Assembly: GCF_963678635.1 (NCBI RefSeq)
Contig: NC_087065.1
Location: 10,191,579-10,255,578, forward strand
DNA from: Symsagittifera roscoffensis
Lineage: Eukaryota; Xenacoelomorpha; Acoela; Convolutidae
Direction: 5' to 3'
Length of the DNA: 64,000 bases
Both the position numbers and the translations under genes were made by a program. Positions 57,601-64,000 of the stretch are shown piece after piece (the stretch's first letter is position 1; the number at the start of each line of letters is the position of its first letter). The notes beneath the pieces are model-generated. The model was not told where the DNA came from. It searched no databases and saw only the letters and a list, made by a program, of their open reading frames with translations.

Positions 57601-60600
57601 TGTCGGTCGAGCACGCTGGAAACATATCTTGCTTGGGTCAATTTCGATCGATCGTATTTGTTTCGGTCGAACATGGTCCAAACACACCGATTTATGAATC
57701 AGCACGGTCAAAATATACCGCATTTTGGTCAATCGCGGTCAAAACATACAGAGATTTGGTCGATCATGGTCGAAATCTACCGAATTTTGATCAAGCAAGG
57801 TCAAAACTTAACAAATTTTGGTTGAGTACGGTCGAAATATATACCAAAATTTTGTCGACCTGGTGAAAATTTAGCGAATTTTGGTCGATAATGGTCGAAA
57901 CCTACCCAATTTTGGTCGAGCAAGGTCGAAACATAACGAATTTTGGTCGAGCACGCTCGAAACAAAGCATGGTCGACATATACCCAATTTTGGTCGAGCA
58001 CGGTCAAAAAATTTTGTTTTTTGGGTCGAGCTCGGTCAAGCACGGTCGAAACATATATTGCTAGTGTCGAGCACAGTCGAGCGTCGAGCACGACTGAGTA
58101 CGGTCGAAACATTCCAAATTTTGGTCGAGCAAGTTCGAAAATATGTTTTTTGGGGTCGAGCTTGGTCGAGCACAGTCGAAACATACCGAATTTTGGTCGA
58201 GCAGGGTCAAAACAAACCGAATTTTGTTTTTGCACGGTCAAAACATACCGAATTTTGTTTTCGCAGGGTCAAAACATACCGAATGTTTGGTCAACAAGGT
58301 CGAAATACCATTTTTTTGATCGATAAGAATGAAAAATAAAGTGAGCACATCGACCCCGGCTGTTAATTGAAAAACTAAAGATAGAGAGGGGCATATAGAA
58401 TTCACTTTTTACTATCAATCAATTAAAGACAATCGACTTGTGGGCACCTTTCAGTTTTTTAAGGGAACAGTAAAGACGCAGAAGACTTGACAAGTAATTG
58501 ATCAGATCTTTTCATTAAACTTTCAAGAATTACTATAGAACAGGGGCGGGTTTTAAGAGGGTAGGGTAGCCCCCCCCCTCCCTCATTGAGTAATTTCGAC
58601 CCCTTCATGATAAAGTACTATTATAGTCCTTGGTTCTTATTCGACATCCATTTTTTGTTGAACGTTCTTAATTTTTTTATGCCCTTGGCACCAATAAAAT
58701 GGGGATAAAATGAAAATATTTTCAATTTGGTTTGGTTTCCTTGTAGAAATTTAGAAAACTACTCTGAATCACTCCTAGAAATTATTTTTCCCAACAAAAA
58801 AGAAGTTCCGGTTGCTGTTCAATTAACGCAGTATTTTCAACCAAAATTATTGAAAAAATATCATAAACCTTGTTTCGAACTTTTTTTCTCATTTCAATTT
58901 TGTAAGTTCAAAGTTTTCTTATTAAACTTTACTAAATTCAAAATTTGACTAATTTTTAAAACACAAGAAAAAAGTCAATCTAAAGTTCAATCTAATTGAA
59001 TGTTAAATTGTACAAAACGAACATAATTGTAGGCGGTCAGCTTCTTATCAAGCTTCGTCTAATTTAGTCTGAAAAAAAGGTATCAGACGAGTTTTTCCCG
59101 ACTTACTTTTTCCCGATTCAGTTCATTGCCTTTTTAGTCGAAATTGAGACGAAAAAAACATACCGCTAAAAGTTCCTGTACATAGTTCCTTCCCACTGCG
59201 TGAAGTAGTTGGAACAATAAAAAACTCTAAATTGACTTCAAAAAACAAACAACTCTAATTATATGACTGAATTTTGTGAACAAAATGTTCAAAAGCGGCC
59301 TTAATATTAACGACACGCACCATCAATCAGAAAACAGTTTTTGTTCTTTTTTGTTGAACTCAAATAATGGCTTCTAAACCCGAATATCACAACTGATGAA
59401 CTAAAAAGAAAGGACATTAAATTCTTTTAATCTTTAAAATTGTGGTCTTTGAACTGGTTCTGTCTTTGTTTAGACTTGAAAAGATGATAAACAACCTGAA
59501 GGATGAGGTGACCGAAATAGAAAAACAGGCTGAGTCGTACAAGCAGGAGTCAAATCAAAAAGACATGCAGCTATCCGACATTCAGAAGAAACTGACGCAG
59601 CAAGAGACGCGTTCTCGGAACTCTATGAAACTTTTCGTTGACATGAGAGATGATAGGGATTATTATTGCACAGCTTCTAATCAACTTCAGGGGGACTTGA
59701 AAGACAAAGATAAACAGGTGAAACATCTTGACTTGGTTGAGATTCGATCCGTGCACACTACCCTTCGAAATTAGTATACATTGGCGCCTAAAGCGCCTTT
59801 AGAAAACTTTTAGGGTTGGTCGGCCGAAAACGGATGACATAAAAAATAACAAAGGGGGAACTCTTTGGTTGGTGAGAGGTTCGAATCCCTGAGCTGGGGG
59901 TACGTCCGTTCCTGCGTGTCCTGATTGGGAATTATCACGCATCGTCAACGTTGTCGCATTGTTTTTTCCTCTTTTACTTGCGCGATGTTAAAATTTGACT
60001 TGCTGTGAGAACTTGCCTGCACGCATTCAGAAGCCACCCAGAAATGTTGATACCTCCATGATTGCTTCACCAGCCAAATTTGACCATTTCTATGGCTTTA
60101 AGAATAGAAGATATTTTTTAAAACTTGTATTTTCATTGATGAAAATTTGCGATAAAATCGATGTTTTCCTTGGCAGATAGATAAATTGAACAATGACAAG
60201 CACAAGTTGAACTCGGCCAAGGAGGCTAAGGACAGACACATTGAGACTCTGAACAAGAAGGTCACTACTCTGGAGAAGGAGAAAGAGGAGTTAGGCATCG
60301 AGATAGGCAAGCAGAAGCGCAAGGTCAATGGCCTTGAAGCTCTCCTCAAGGCCTCCGATCTGAAGTCAGAAAAACTCAACAGATTCCTCGACAGGTGAAC
60401 ACATTTTCAAAATTGATTTTTTAATAATTCAGTTTCTGGCGATGTCCTTGATGATGCCATTTTTAATGATGTTCGTTCTTTTTTCTAAAAACAACACCTC
60501 AAGATTCAAACCGATAAGTTTCATTCAAACTCATTTTCATTGGCTTTCATATTTTTTTTCGTGAAAAAAAAGACTTCCAAATTTCAGCTTTGTCAGGTTG

Positions 60601-62436
60601 CTTCTAGAATATCTTCGAATTAGATTTTTAAAGTCTGCACCACAATTTTCCTTCCCTCTTGTTATTTTTTTGAGTAATTTTTTGCCATAAATGTTTTTTC
60701 CATAAATTAAATGCAAATTCACAGTTTCAAACTGATTCTACAAATGCAGATACGAGATAGCGCAGAAGCACAAGTCTCGCAATGTGCACAAGATAGTGAA
60801 TGACAGAGACGTGATTGGACGACAGTTGATTGACAAGCAGCTGGAGGTCAAACAGATGAGGAGGGAGAGAGACTCTGCTCAGTGTGATGTCCAGAGGGCG
60901 CACAGAGAGGTGATGGTCACGTGGTCAGAAAATGATTTCACCCAGCAACCTAATTTTCTGTATTTTGTACACTTTTTGTTTGCGCCATCTCTGGAAAGTT
61001 ATAAAAACACGTCTTTTTGTCCCTAATTCCACTGAAGAAAAAGCTTTAAACTGAAGATATTAAAAGTTAATAACCTAAAACGAACATTCAATATTTTTTT
61101 AACATTCATTTGGTAATTAAACTAACAGATAATCAATGTATCAATACAATATTATCCTACTGGTCACATCAACTGCCAGAGTTTTGAGCTCAACTGTCTA
61201 GGTGACCTCGAAGGACTCTGAAATCCAGCAACTAAACCAGGAGATATCCAACCTGAATCGTGAGAGGGAACTTCTGACAAGAAAAGCCATCAGGGCTGAC
61301 GATTTGCAACAGGAACTCAATTTAGGTACCATTTTCATGTCTCGAGTTCAGAAGAATTTGAGCATTTTAAACATCAAATTAAAAAGCATCGAAAATGATT
61401 TGGTTTTAGTCGTTTACATAGCTTGTAGAAAAAACTGAGCTTGACGGAAAACAACGTTGCAGATAAAAATACACTGTTTGCGGAAAATTTTTGAATCTCG
61501 GCGGATTTGTTCTTATAGCCCAGTCATACATTTAAAACAACCCAATCAAAAAGTTTCCCGAAATGTTAGGCGAAATTATCCTAGCTAGAAGCAAATTTTT
61601 CAAAAAGCGAGCTAAAGTTGTTCTTTATACTGTAGGGTCTTGTCATACAGTATACCTTTTATGGCCCTGTCATGGCACCTCTTCAGGAATTCAACCTGTC
61701 GACACCCGAAGAGAGCGACCCTTCGCCACGTTTAATTTTGACCGCCATCCTAAAATTGGATTAGATTTATCTTTTGATAGCAAATGCATGTACATCCCTA
61801 AGTAAATCCTGATCTTAAATCCTGTCACATTAAAGTTAATCCTGCAATTGAGGCACGCGTCACATTGAAAAACTTGGTTTGTCTCAGTTATCTTGTCTGT
61901 ACAAAACAGTCGAATAGAAAACAGTCCGGAAAATTATGAAAATGAACAAAAAAACAGTCCGATACAAGTGACCGATGCAAGCCTCATAGGGAAAATTAAT
62001 ATCTGAAGAGTCAACATGACAAGACCATAAAAGGTATACTGTATGAGAAGGCCATACAGTATACCTTTTATAGACGAACAAAATTGAGTGTGTGTCTATG
62101 TGGAACTCGAAGACAAGGCTTTCCACATGTTAAAACTCCAACAAAAGCTCGATTTTGTATCGTTTAGTGGACATTATAAAGAAATGTCTATTGTAATGTA
62201 AGTTTCGTCTGCACAGTGAATGTGAATCGGAATCCGTGATGCCTGTTGTAGTGAACAGTGAGCTGCAGCGTGAGCGTGCACGAGTGAGTGGACTGGAATT
62301 GGAGCAGAAGACACCCGTGAATGTGCACAGGTGGCGACTGCTGAAGGGCAAGGATCCAGGCATGCATGAGATGATGCAGAAGTTGGAGACATACCAGGAG
62401 ATCATCAAGAAAAAGAACAGAGAGATCGCAGACAAG
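45449..62436 (+). CDS. CFAP58-like: CFAP58-like (CCDC147-like) ciliary coiled-coil protein, 13 exons, 3' end beyond the window
   Basis: CFAP58 is a coiled-coil protein of motile cilia and sperm flagella. Joining the thirteen exons listed separately gives 850 codons in one open frame, and every junction agrees in phase, which is strong evidence for the model. Residues 1-120 are low in complexity (Ser/Thr/Asn/Pro with ten Gln). From about residue 175 the protein is almost wholly heptad-rich coiled coil (Glu, Lys, Leu, Gln). Late blocks match what I know of CFAP58: IVNDRDVIGRQLIDKQLEV and PVNVHRWRLLKGKDPG near the C-terminal third. The vertebrate protein is about 870 residues, so this one has a longer N-terminus. 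Introns carry many mobile elements. The N-terminal ~350 residues fit the family less clearly, so a related coiled-coil family is possible. Confidence 0.8.
45999..46175 (+). CDS. CFAP58-like: CFAP58-like exon B (59 codons)
   Basis: TTCTTCAG|AAT to GAT|GTGAGT, phase 0 at both ends. Encodes NNSNMNPGG... to KREFEEID; includes ITGDMRDILGNVDENGWPL. Confidence 0.88.
46680..47092 (+). mobile_element. hAT-like element family C in intron B-C
   Basis: Starts CAGGGCCGGACCTAAG and ends CCCTAATTCCGCCCCTG, about 413 bp. Inner words (TTCTGCGCCGCTGGCAA, TTTTAGGGTCGGTC, AGGGGGTCGAA) match 52,191-52,609. The flanking 8-mers (ATTGAATT, TGTTATAT) are not alike, so any duplication has decayed. Confidence 0.8.
47093..47252. 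other. intron remainder with poly-C run
   Basis: Poly-C at 47,155-47,165 precedes the acceptor of exon C. Nothing else seen. Confidence 0.4.
47253..47423 (+). CDS. CFAP58-like: CFAP58-like exon C (57 codons), GC donor
   Basis: ATTAAG|GGAGAT to GAAAAG|GCAAGC. The donor is GC rather than GT, with an otherwise good consensus. Read-through would stop at once (ala-ser-stop), and the GC splice joins FEK to AFKVVKEIHEL in phase 0. Encodes MDEQTMRNQLNSEAEAIMN, the start of the helical region. Confidence 0.85.
47850..48073 (+). repeat. AAT/ATC-rich microsatellite
   Basis: AATAATC and AATAATAATC units fill about 220 bases of the intron between exons C and D. It produces Asn/His-rich and Ile/Met-rich open frames on the two strands that are not genes. 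Confidence 0.95.
48164..48336 (+). CDS. CFAP58-like: CFAP58-like exon D (57 codons + 2), donor uncertain
   Basis: TAATCAG|GCG acceptor. Encodes AFKVVKEIHELERVVADF to SKFRGMY. Two donors keep the frame: TACAG|GCTAGT (GC type, end 48,336) or GGCAT|GTACAG (GT type, end 48,330). Both leave two bases. I prefer the first because it ends in CAG. Confidence 0.8.
48396..48864. mobile_element. MITE-like inverted-repeat element, intron D-E
   Basis: CCCAGGTTGACC at the left pairs with GGTCAACCCGGG at the right, and CATACAATTyCAT words recur in both directions (CATACAATTTTCATA, TGGAATTGTATGA). About 470 bp, no coding frame. No clear target duplication. Confidence 0.65.
49522..49721. other. assembly gap of 200 N
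   Basis: Exactly 200 undetermined bases inside the intron between exons D and E. The round length suggests a placeholder of unknown true size. A small exon could hide here, although D and E already join in frame. Confidence 0.98.
50163..50369 (+). CDS. CFAP58-like: CFAP58-like exon E (69 codons)
   Basis: AAATTTAG|TACG (one base completes the previous codon) to TTGAG|GTCAGT. Encodes TILEELRAQIGAITNYMES to LHNALIELR. An acceptor at 50,174 or 50,176 would break the phase, which decided the start. It follows the N-gap intron. Confidence 0.82.
51030..51357 (+). CDS. CFAP58-like: CFAP58-like exon F (109 codons)
   Basis: ATTTTGCAG|AAAAG to CTCAAG|GTCAAC (a weak donor after +2). Encodes KELEAKKAEVTREEVNKKS to HHQQSDTLK, pure coiled coil. 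The other end joins in phase 0 to AREKEIADSK. Confidence 0.85.
51755..51958 (+). CDS. CFAP58-like: CFAP58-like exon G (68 codons)
   Basis: CTGCTCTAG|GCG to GACCAG|GTACAG, phase 0 at both ends. Encodes AREKEIADSKNRLGVLMKS to GQLAQAKDQ. Confidence 0.9.
52191..52609 (+). mobile_element. hAT-like non-autonomous element family C, complete
   Basis: 419 bp with terminal inverted repeats CAGGGGCGGA and TCCGCCCCTG, flanked by a perfect 8-bp duplication GCTGTAGC (52,183-52,190 and 52,610-52,617). Typical hAT-type MITE. No transposase. It is the best-preserved family C member in the window and lies in intron G-H. Confidence 0.95.
52740..54870 (+). repeat. old, diverged satellite in intron G-H
   Basis: Degenerate tandem units recur about every 120-175 bases. 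Each has a CTACC-CCCAAATCT...TTTTGGGTTCAATGGA part, a GAAGCTCCCCTGCAT...GCTACGCCCAA part and a GGCCCTCGGAAAAGTCA part (examples near 52,772, 52,946, 53,268, 54,384, 54,635 and 54,781). About a dozen copies. The same words lie at 41,690-41,960. Confidence 0.75.
54871..55939. other. intron G-H remainder, nothing recognised
   Basis: AT-rich intron sequence without a recognisable repeat or coding frame. Confidence 0.4.
55940..56115 (+). CDS. CFAP58-like: CFAP58-like exon H (58 codons + 2)
   Basis: GTTGTAG|ATC to GGGCAA|GTCAGT. Encodes IKQIRHDGVATQKRLEDQ to ARQEVEKG plus a split Lys. The donor is followed at once by a G-run and then by the 22/88-bp satellite. Confidence 0.88.
56241..56718 (+). 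repeat. 88-bp higher-order repeat of four 22-bp monomers
   Basis: The word CCCCGAGTACGCACG recurs every 88 bases (56,275; 56,363; 56,451; 56,539; 56,627), with copies almost identical. Each 88-mer is four related 22-mers, beginning CGAGCACGGTCGAAATATAC, CGAGTACGCACGAATTATAT, CGAACACGGTCAAATTATAC and CTAGCACGGTCGAAACATAC. Because 22 is not a multiple of three, all frames cycle through it and long spurious ORFs result. Confidence 0.95.
56719..57326 (+). mobile_element. TA-flanked element family D, copy 3, inside the satellite
   Basis: TACGAGGCCAAACTGT at the left and ACAGTTTGGCTTCGTA at the right (one mismatch in 16), probably with TA as target duplication. About 608 bp, with GCGGAATCCGC-type words throughout and without the 165-bp satellite seen in copies 1 and 2. 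It splits the 22-bp satellite: monomers continue on both sides. Confidence 0.85.
57327..58330 (+). repeat. diverged continuation of the 22-bp satellite with ~30-bp monomers
   Basis: After some 22-bp-type units, about 130 bp of other sequence follows (57,450-57,580). From about 57,590 the units lengthen to about 30-31 bases by adding GAATTTTG to the GGTCGAGCACGGTCGAAACATACC core. Copies are diverged. Overlapping frames (for example 57,881-58,339 plus and 57,801-58,241 minus) are by-products. Confidence 0.85.
58331..59473. other. intron H-I remainder with a family C end
   Basis: CAGGGGCGGGTTTTAAGAGG (58,541-58,560), followed by a poly-C run (58,570-58,578), looks like a family C end. The rest is unremarkable AT-rich intron. 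A 73-codon frame at 58,727-58,948 matches nothing. Confidence 0.45.
59474..59717 (+). CDS. CFAP58-like: CFAP58-like exon I (81 codons)
   Basis: TTGTTTAG|ACTT to AAACAG|GTGAAA. Encodes LEKMINNLKDEVTEIEKQA to QLQGDLKDKDKQ. Includes SMKLFVDMRDDRDYY. Confidence 0.9.
59757..59915 (+). mobile_element. hAT-like family C fragment in intron I-J
   Basis: AAATTAGTATACATTGGCGCC, TTTTAGGGTTGGTCGGC and GAGGTTCGAATCCCTGAG match the right half of 52,191-52,609. The GGTTCGAATCC word is part of this element, not a tRNA. Confidence 0.75.
60177..60394 (+). CDS. CFAP58-like: CFAP58-like exon J (72 codons + 2)
   Basis: CTTGGCAG|ATA to CGACAG|GTGAAC. Encodes IDKLNNDKHKLNSAKEAK to SEKLNRFLD plus a split Arg. Confidence 0.9.
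60750..60909 (+). CDS. CFAP58-like: CFAP58-like exon K (53 codons)
   Basis: AATGCAG|ATAC to AGAGAG|GTGATG. Encodes YEIAQKHKSRN, then VNDRDVIGRQLIDKQLEV, one of the best CFAP58 matches. Confidence 0.9.
61202..61325 (+). CDS. CFAP58-like: CFAP58-like exon L (41 codons + 1)
   Basis: CTGTCTAG|GTG to AATTTAG|GTACC. Encodes VTSKDSEIQQLNQEISN to DDLQQELNL plus one base. Confidence 0.87.
61635..62053. mobile_element. inverted-repeat element in intron L-M
   Basis: GGTCTTGTCATACAGTATAC...CACCTCTTCAG (61,635-61,686) is the near complement of CTGAAGAG...GTATACTGTATGAGAAGG (62,003-62,051). About 420 bp. A further direct copy of CATACAGTATACCTTTTAT follows at 62,053. Non-coding MITE-like element. Confidence 0.7.
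62252..62436 (+). CDS. CFAP58-like: CFAP58-like exon M (61 codons), last in window
   Basis: CTGTTGTAG|TGAAC to GACAAG|GTCTAC. A more attractive pyrimidine-rich acceptor 34 bases upstream (CTGCACAG) would break the phase; the chosen one keeps it and joins QELNL to VNSELQRER. Encodes PVNVHRWRLLKGKDPG, the clearest CFAP58 signature. No stop codon, so more exons lie beyond 64,000. Confidence 0.85.
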
Positions 62437-63257
62437 GTCTACCTTTTGAAACTCATATTTATAAAGGGGGTAACATTTTGTACAGGCTTTATCAAAGAGG
62501 GGAGAAACTCATTTATTTTTCAAATTCGAGAGCGAAATTATATTTCTACGATCTTTTTGTAGTTTGACCAAATAAATTCTCCGAAGTAGTTTCAAAAAAG
62601 TATAAGGACAAAATTCTAATTTAATTCATGCGCCACATCCACACATTTCCAGAACAAAAGCCAGAAAAGGCAGTTTTCAAGTAATTTTAGTTTTCGCTAA
62701 AAAACGTCTTTTTGGCTTGCCGTCTCCCTCATAATGATCCGATATTGTAGCGGAAGGCGTCATCGTACAAAAAAAATTTATGTTAGTTCAGCCAGAAATG
62801 GATATCATACTTCATTATCAGAGGAGATATTGAACAATTAATACCTTGCGGTGGTCAGGGTGGTCAAATTCCCGAGGCTTGGAGGAGGTCGCTCTTGCAT
62901 GGTGATATATATGATAACCTTTGCTGGAAGTTTCAGTTTGCAGTGTCATTAACTGCAATTTTTGAACTTTTCAGGTGAAACGCACTTGAAATTTTAATCC
63001 GTTTTTATGACGACCCAGTCAATGCCGCCAAATTTTTTTAAGGGAAGTCCTAGTTTTGAAGTCAATATTGACAGTTTTACCAGGATATTATTGATAAATT
63101 TCGTTTTTCTTCATTAGCGAGCCTTTTCAGGCTACCGAAAAATGTAAAGTGAAGAACTATTCTTATGTCAATGCCACTTTTGTCACTGTGGTACTGCGCT
63201 AGCGGTAGGTAACCTTGAGGACAGTCTGTACGCTACTGCAACTGCAGTAATCATATG
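62437..63257. other. intron after exon M, nothing recognised
   Basis: About 820 bases between the last visible exon and the LTR. No further exon of the coiled-coil gene could be found here. Confidence 0.5.
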
Positions 63258-63476
63258 TGTTAATTATATATTATTATGCTATTATTATGTAAGTGTGGTC
63301 AAGGCCTGGTGCTAAAACCGTACAGTTAAATTAGTCAGTGTGTCATACATCCGTATGCTTATCAGTAACTAATCTTAGCAACGGAAACTCAGATAACATC
63401 AGCTAAGAAAGCTAAATTAACAGTATAAATCTTTGCTTTTATTCCAACAAGCTCGCTACAGTTAGGGAATATCGCA
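63258..63476 (+). repeat. 5' LTR of a second gypsy element (about 219 bp)
   Basis: The right end is fixed by the primer-binding site TGGCGCAGTCAGCAGG starting at 63,477. The left end (TGTTAATTATAT at 63,258) is my choice because it begins TGTT like the other LTRs and gives nearly the same length (219 against 221). No second LTR is in the window to prove it. AGTATAAATC near 63,421 is a possible TATA box. Confidence 0.6.
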
Positions 63477-64000
63477 TGGCGCAGTCAGCAGGATTTATAG
63501 CTCAGGATAACAGAACTGACATGGGAATTGCTGTTTTCTGGACCACAGCGAACTCCGACCCACCTTGGAATTTCAAGGTATGGTTTGATCAGTTCCTGAT
63601 GGCTGTAACAGTAAAAGAAAATGTCAACCCAGAAGTAATTCTGGAGGATCCGAAACCGGTGTTGGAGGAACCGGAACTACGTCCGGAAACGCCTAGAGAA
63701 GGTGAAAACGCTGCTGCAACGGCAGCTCGAGAAGCACGGGATAGACTGTTAAGGGATCGAGTAGCAGCAGAGAATGAAGAAAGAAGAGAAAGAGGGCCTA
63801 AAGTGGGTCACAACATTTACTACAACGAAGTGCAAAAACGACTCGTATCCAGGCTATTCCTTGTGTTTGGAACGGAAGGAAAGAAACGATTTGTGCAAAA
63901 AAATCCTCATGTTGAGATTTCGAAATTGGAATTTAAAGGAATGGTCCGACTAGCGAAGGAAACTTTCGAAAAAAGCCAAAGTATCACTTATGAGCGTTAT
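63476..64000 (+). CDS. gag: Ty3/gypsy gag, open to the window end (younger element)
   Basis: Gag forms the particle core of LTR retroelements. The frame is open for 175 codons from the ATG at 63,476 to the last base, with no stop. It begins MAQS from the LTR/primer-site junction exactly as in the two decayed elements, and shares VFFW/FFW-like, WxxWFDQF and VQKNPHVE blocks with them (there QFQLAI and AQKNPRVK). Residues ~60-120 are rich in Glu, Ala and Arg. Intactness over the visible part suggests a younger insertion. It lies in sense orientation within the CFAP58-like gene. Confidence 0.85.
   Translation, partial: MAQSAGFIAQDNRTDMGIAVFWTTANSDPPWNFKVWFDQFLMAVTVKENVNPEVILEDPKPVLEEPELRPETPREGENAAATAAREARDRLLRDRVAAENEERRERGPKVGHNIYYNEVQKRLVSRLFLVFGTEGKKRFVQKNPHVEISKLEFKGMVRLAKETFEKSQSITYERY

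Noticed and set aside
56241-58330. Possible CRISPR array from the regular ~22/30-bp repeats
   Set aside because: The repeats are head-to-tail without unique spacers, lie in a eukaryotic intron and have no cas genes nearby; they are a satellite.
55964-58339. Open frames of 80-150 codons through the satellite on both strands
   Set aside because: They follow from a stop-poor repeat whose 22-bp period cycles through all frames; the real coding part ends at the donor at 56,116.
59868-59893. tRNA B-box-like GGTTCGAATCC
   Set aside because: The word is part of hAT-like family C (compare GGGGTCGAATCCCTGAG near 52,550), with no A box or cloverleaf.

Overview
The window is eukaryotic, AT-rich metazoan-type genomic DNA. 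It has short coding blocks bounded by GT-AG (and some GC-AG) splice sites, long repeat-filled introns, MITEs with target-site duplications, Ty3/gypsy LTR elements and satellites. Nothing looks bacterial: there are no operons and no long unbroken ORFs. A ciliary coiled-coil gene and a lipocalin point to a ciliated animal, probably an invertebrate, but I cannot name the species. There is a 200-N assembly gap at 49,522-49,721.

Layout. (1) 966-11,323: two ~2.2-kb inverted arms (966-3,152 and 9,123-11,323) enclose ~6 kb that carries an apparently intact two-exon, secreted lipocalin on the minus strand (4,090-5,222). Partial, diverged arm copies lie at 13.85-15.0 kb and a scrap at 45.2 kb. (2) 11.3-16.6 kb: gene-free; a GATTATAATC palindrome field (12.15-13.1 kb) and nested short DNA transposons. 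(3) 16,601-62,436 and beyond: on my model this is one plus-strand gene, a CFAP58-like (CCDC147-like) ciliary coiled-coil protein. Thirteen exons between 45,449 and 62,436 join in one uninterrupted frame (850 codons), and the gene runs off the window. A further 83-bp candidate first exon at 16,601 has a donor whose phase fits the 45,448 acceptor, implying a ~28.8-kb first intron. (4) That intron is dominated by a large tandem duplication (unit 1 16,664-29,409; unit 2 29,410-~44,056). Each unit carries MITEs, a satellite-bearing DNA element, ~4 kb of unrecognised sequence and a decayed Ty3/gypsy element. The second gypsy copy is complete from LTR to LTR (37,468-45,112) with a 5-bp duplication GCAGG. 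(5) Later introns hold hAT-like elements, an ATT/ATC-rich microsatellite, a diverged ~120-175-bp satellite, an 88-bp higher-order repeat built from four 22-bp monomers, and, beyond the last visible exon, the start of a younger-looking relative of the same gypsy family (LTR 63,258-63,476, gag open to the window end).

How it fits together. The tandem units act as mutual empty-site controls: several MITEs are present in one unit and absent from the other at the same base, with perfect 8-bp duplications. The order of events can therefore be read: gypsy insertion, then tandem duplication from the end of the candidate first exon into the gypsy internal region, then separate MITE insertions and deletions in each unit. 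The most unusual locus is the lipocalin between long inverted arms, which could be a gene-carrying long-terminal-inverted-repeat element or a host gene bracketed by two inverted repeat copies.
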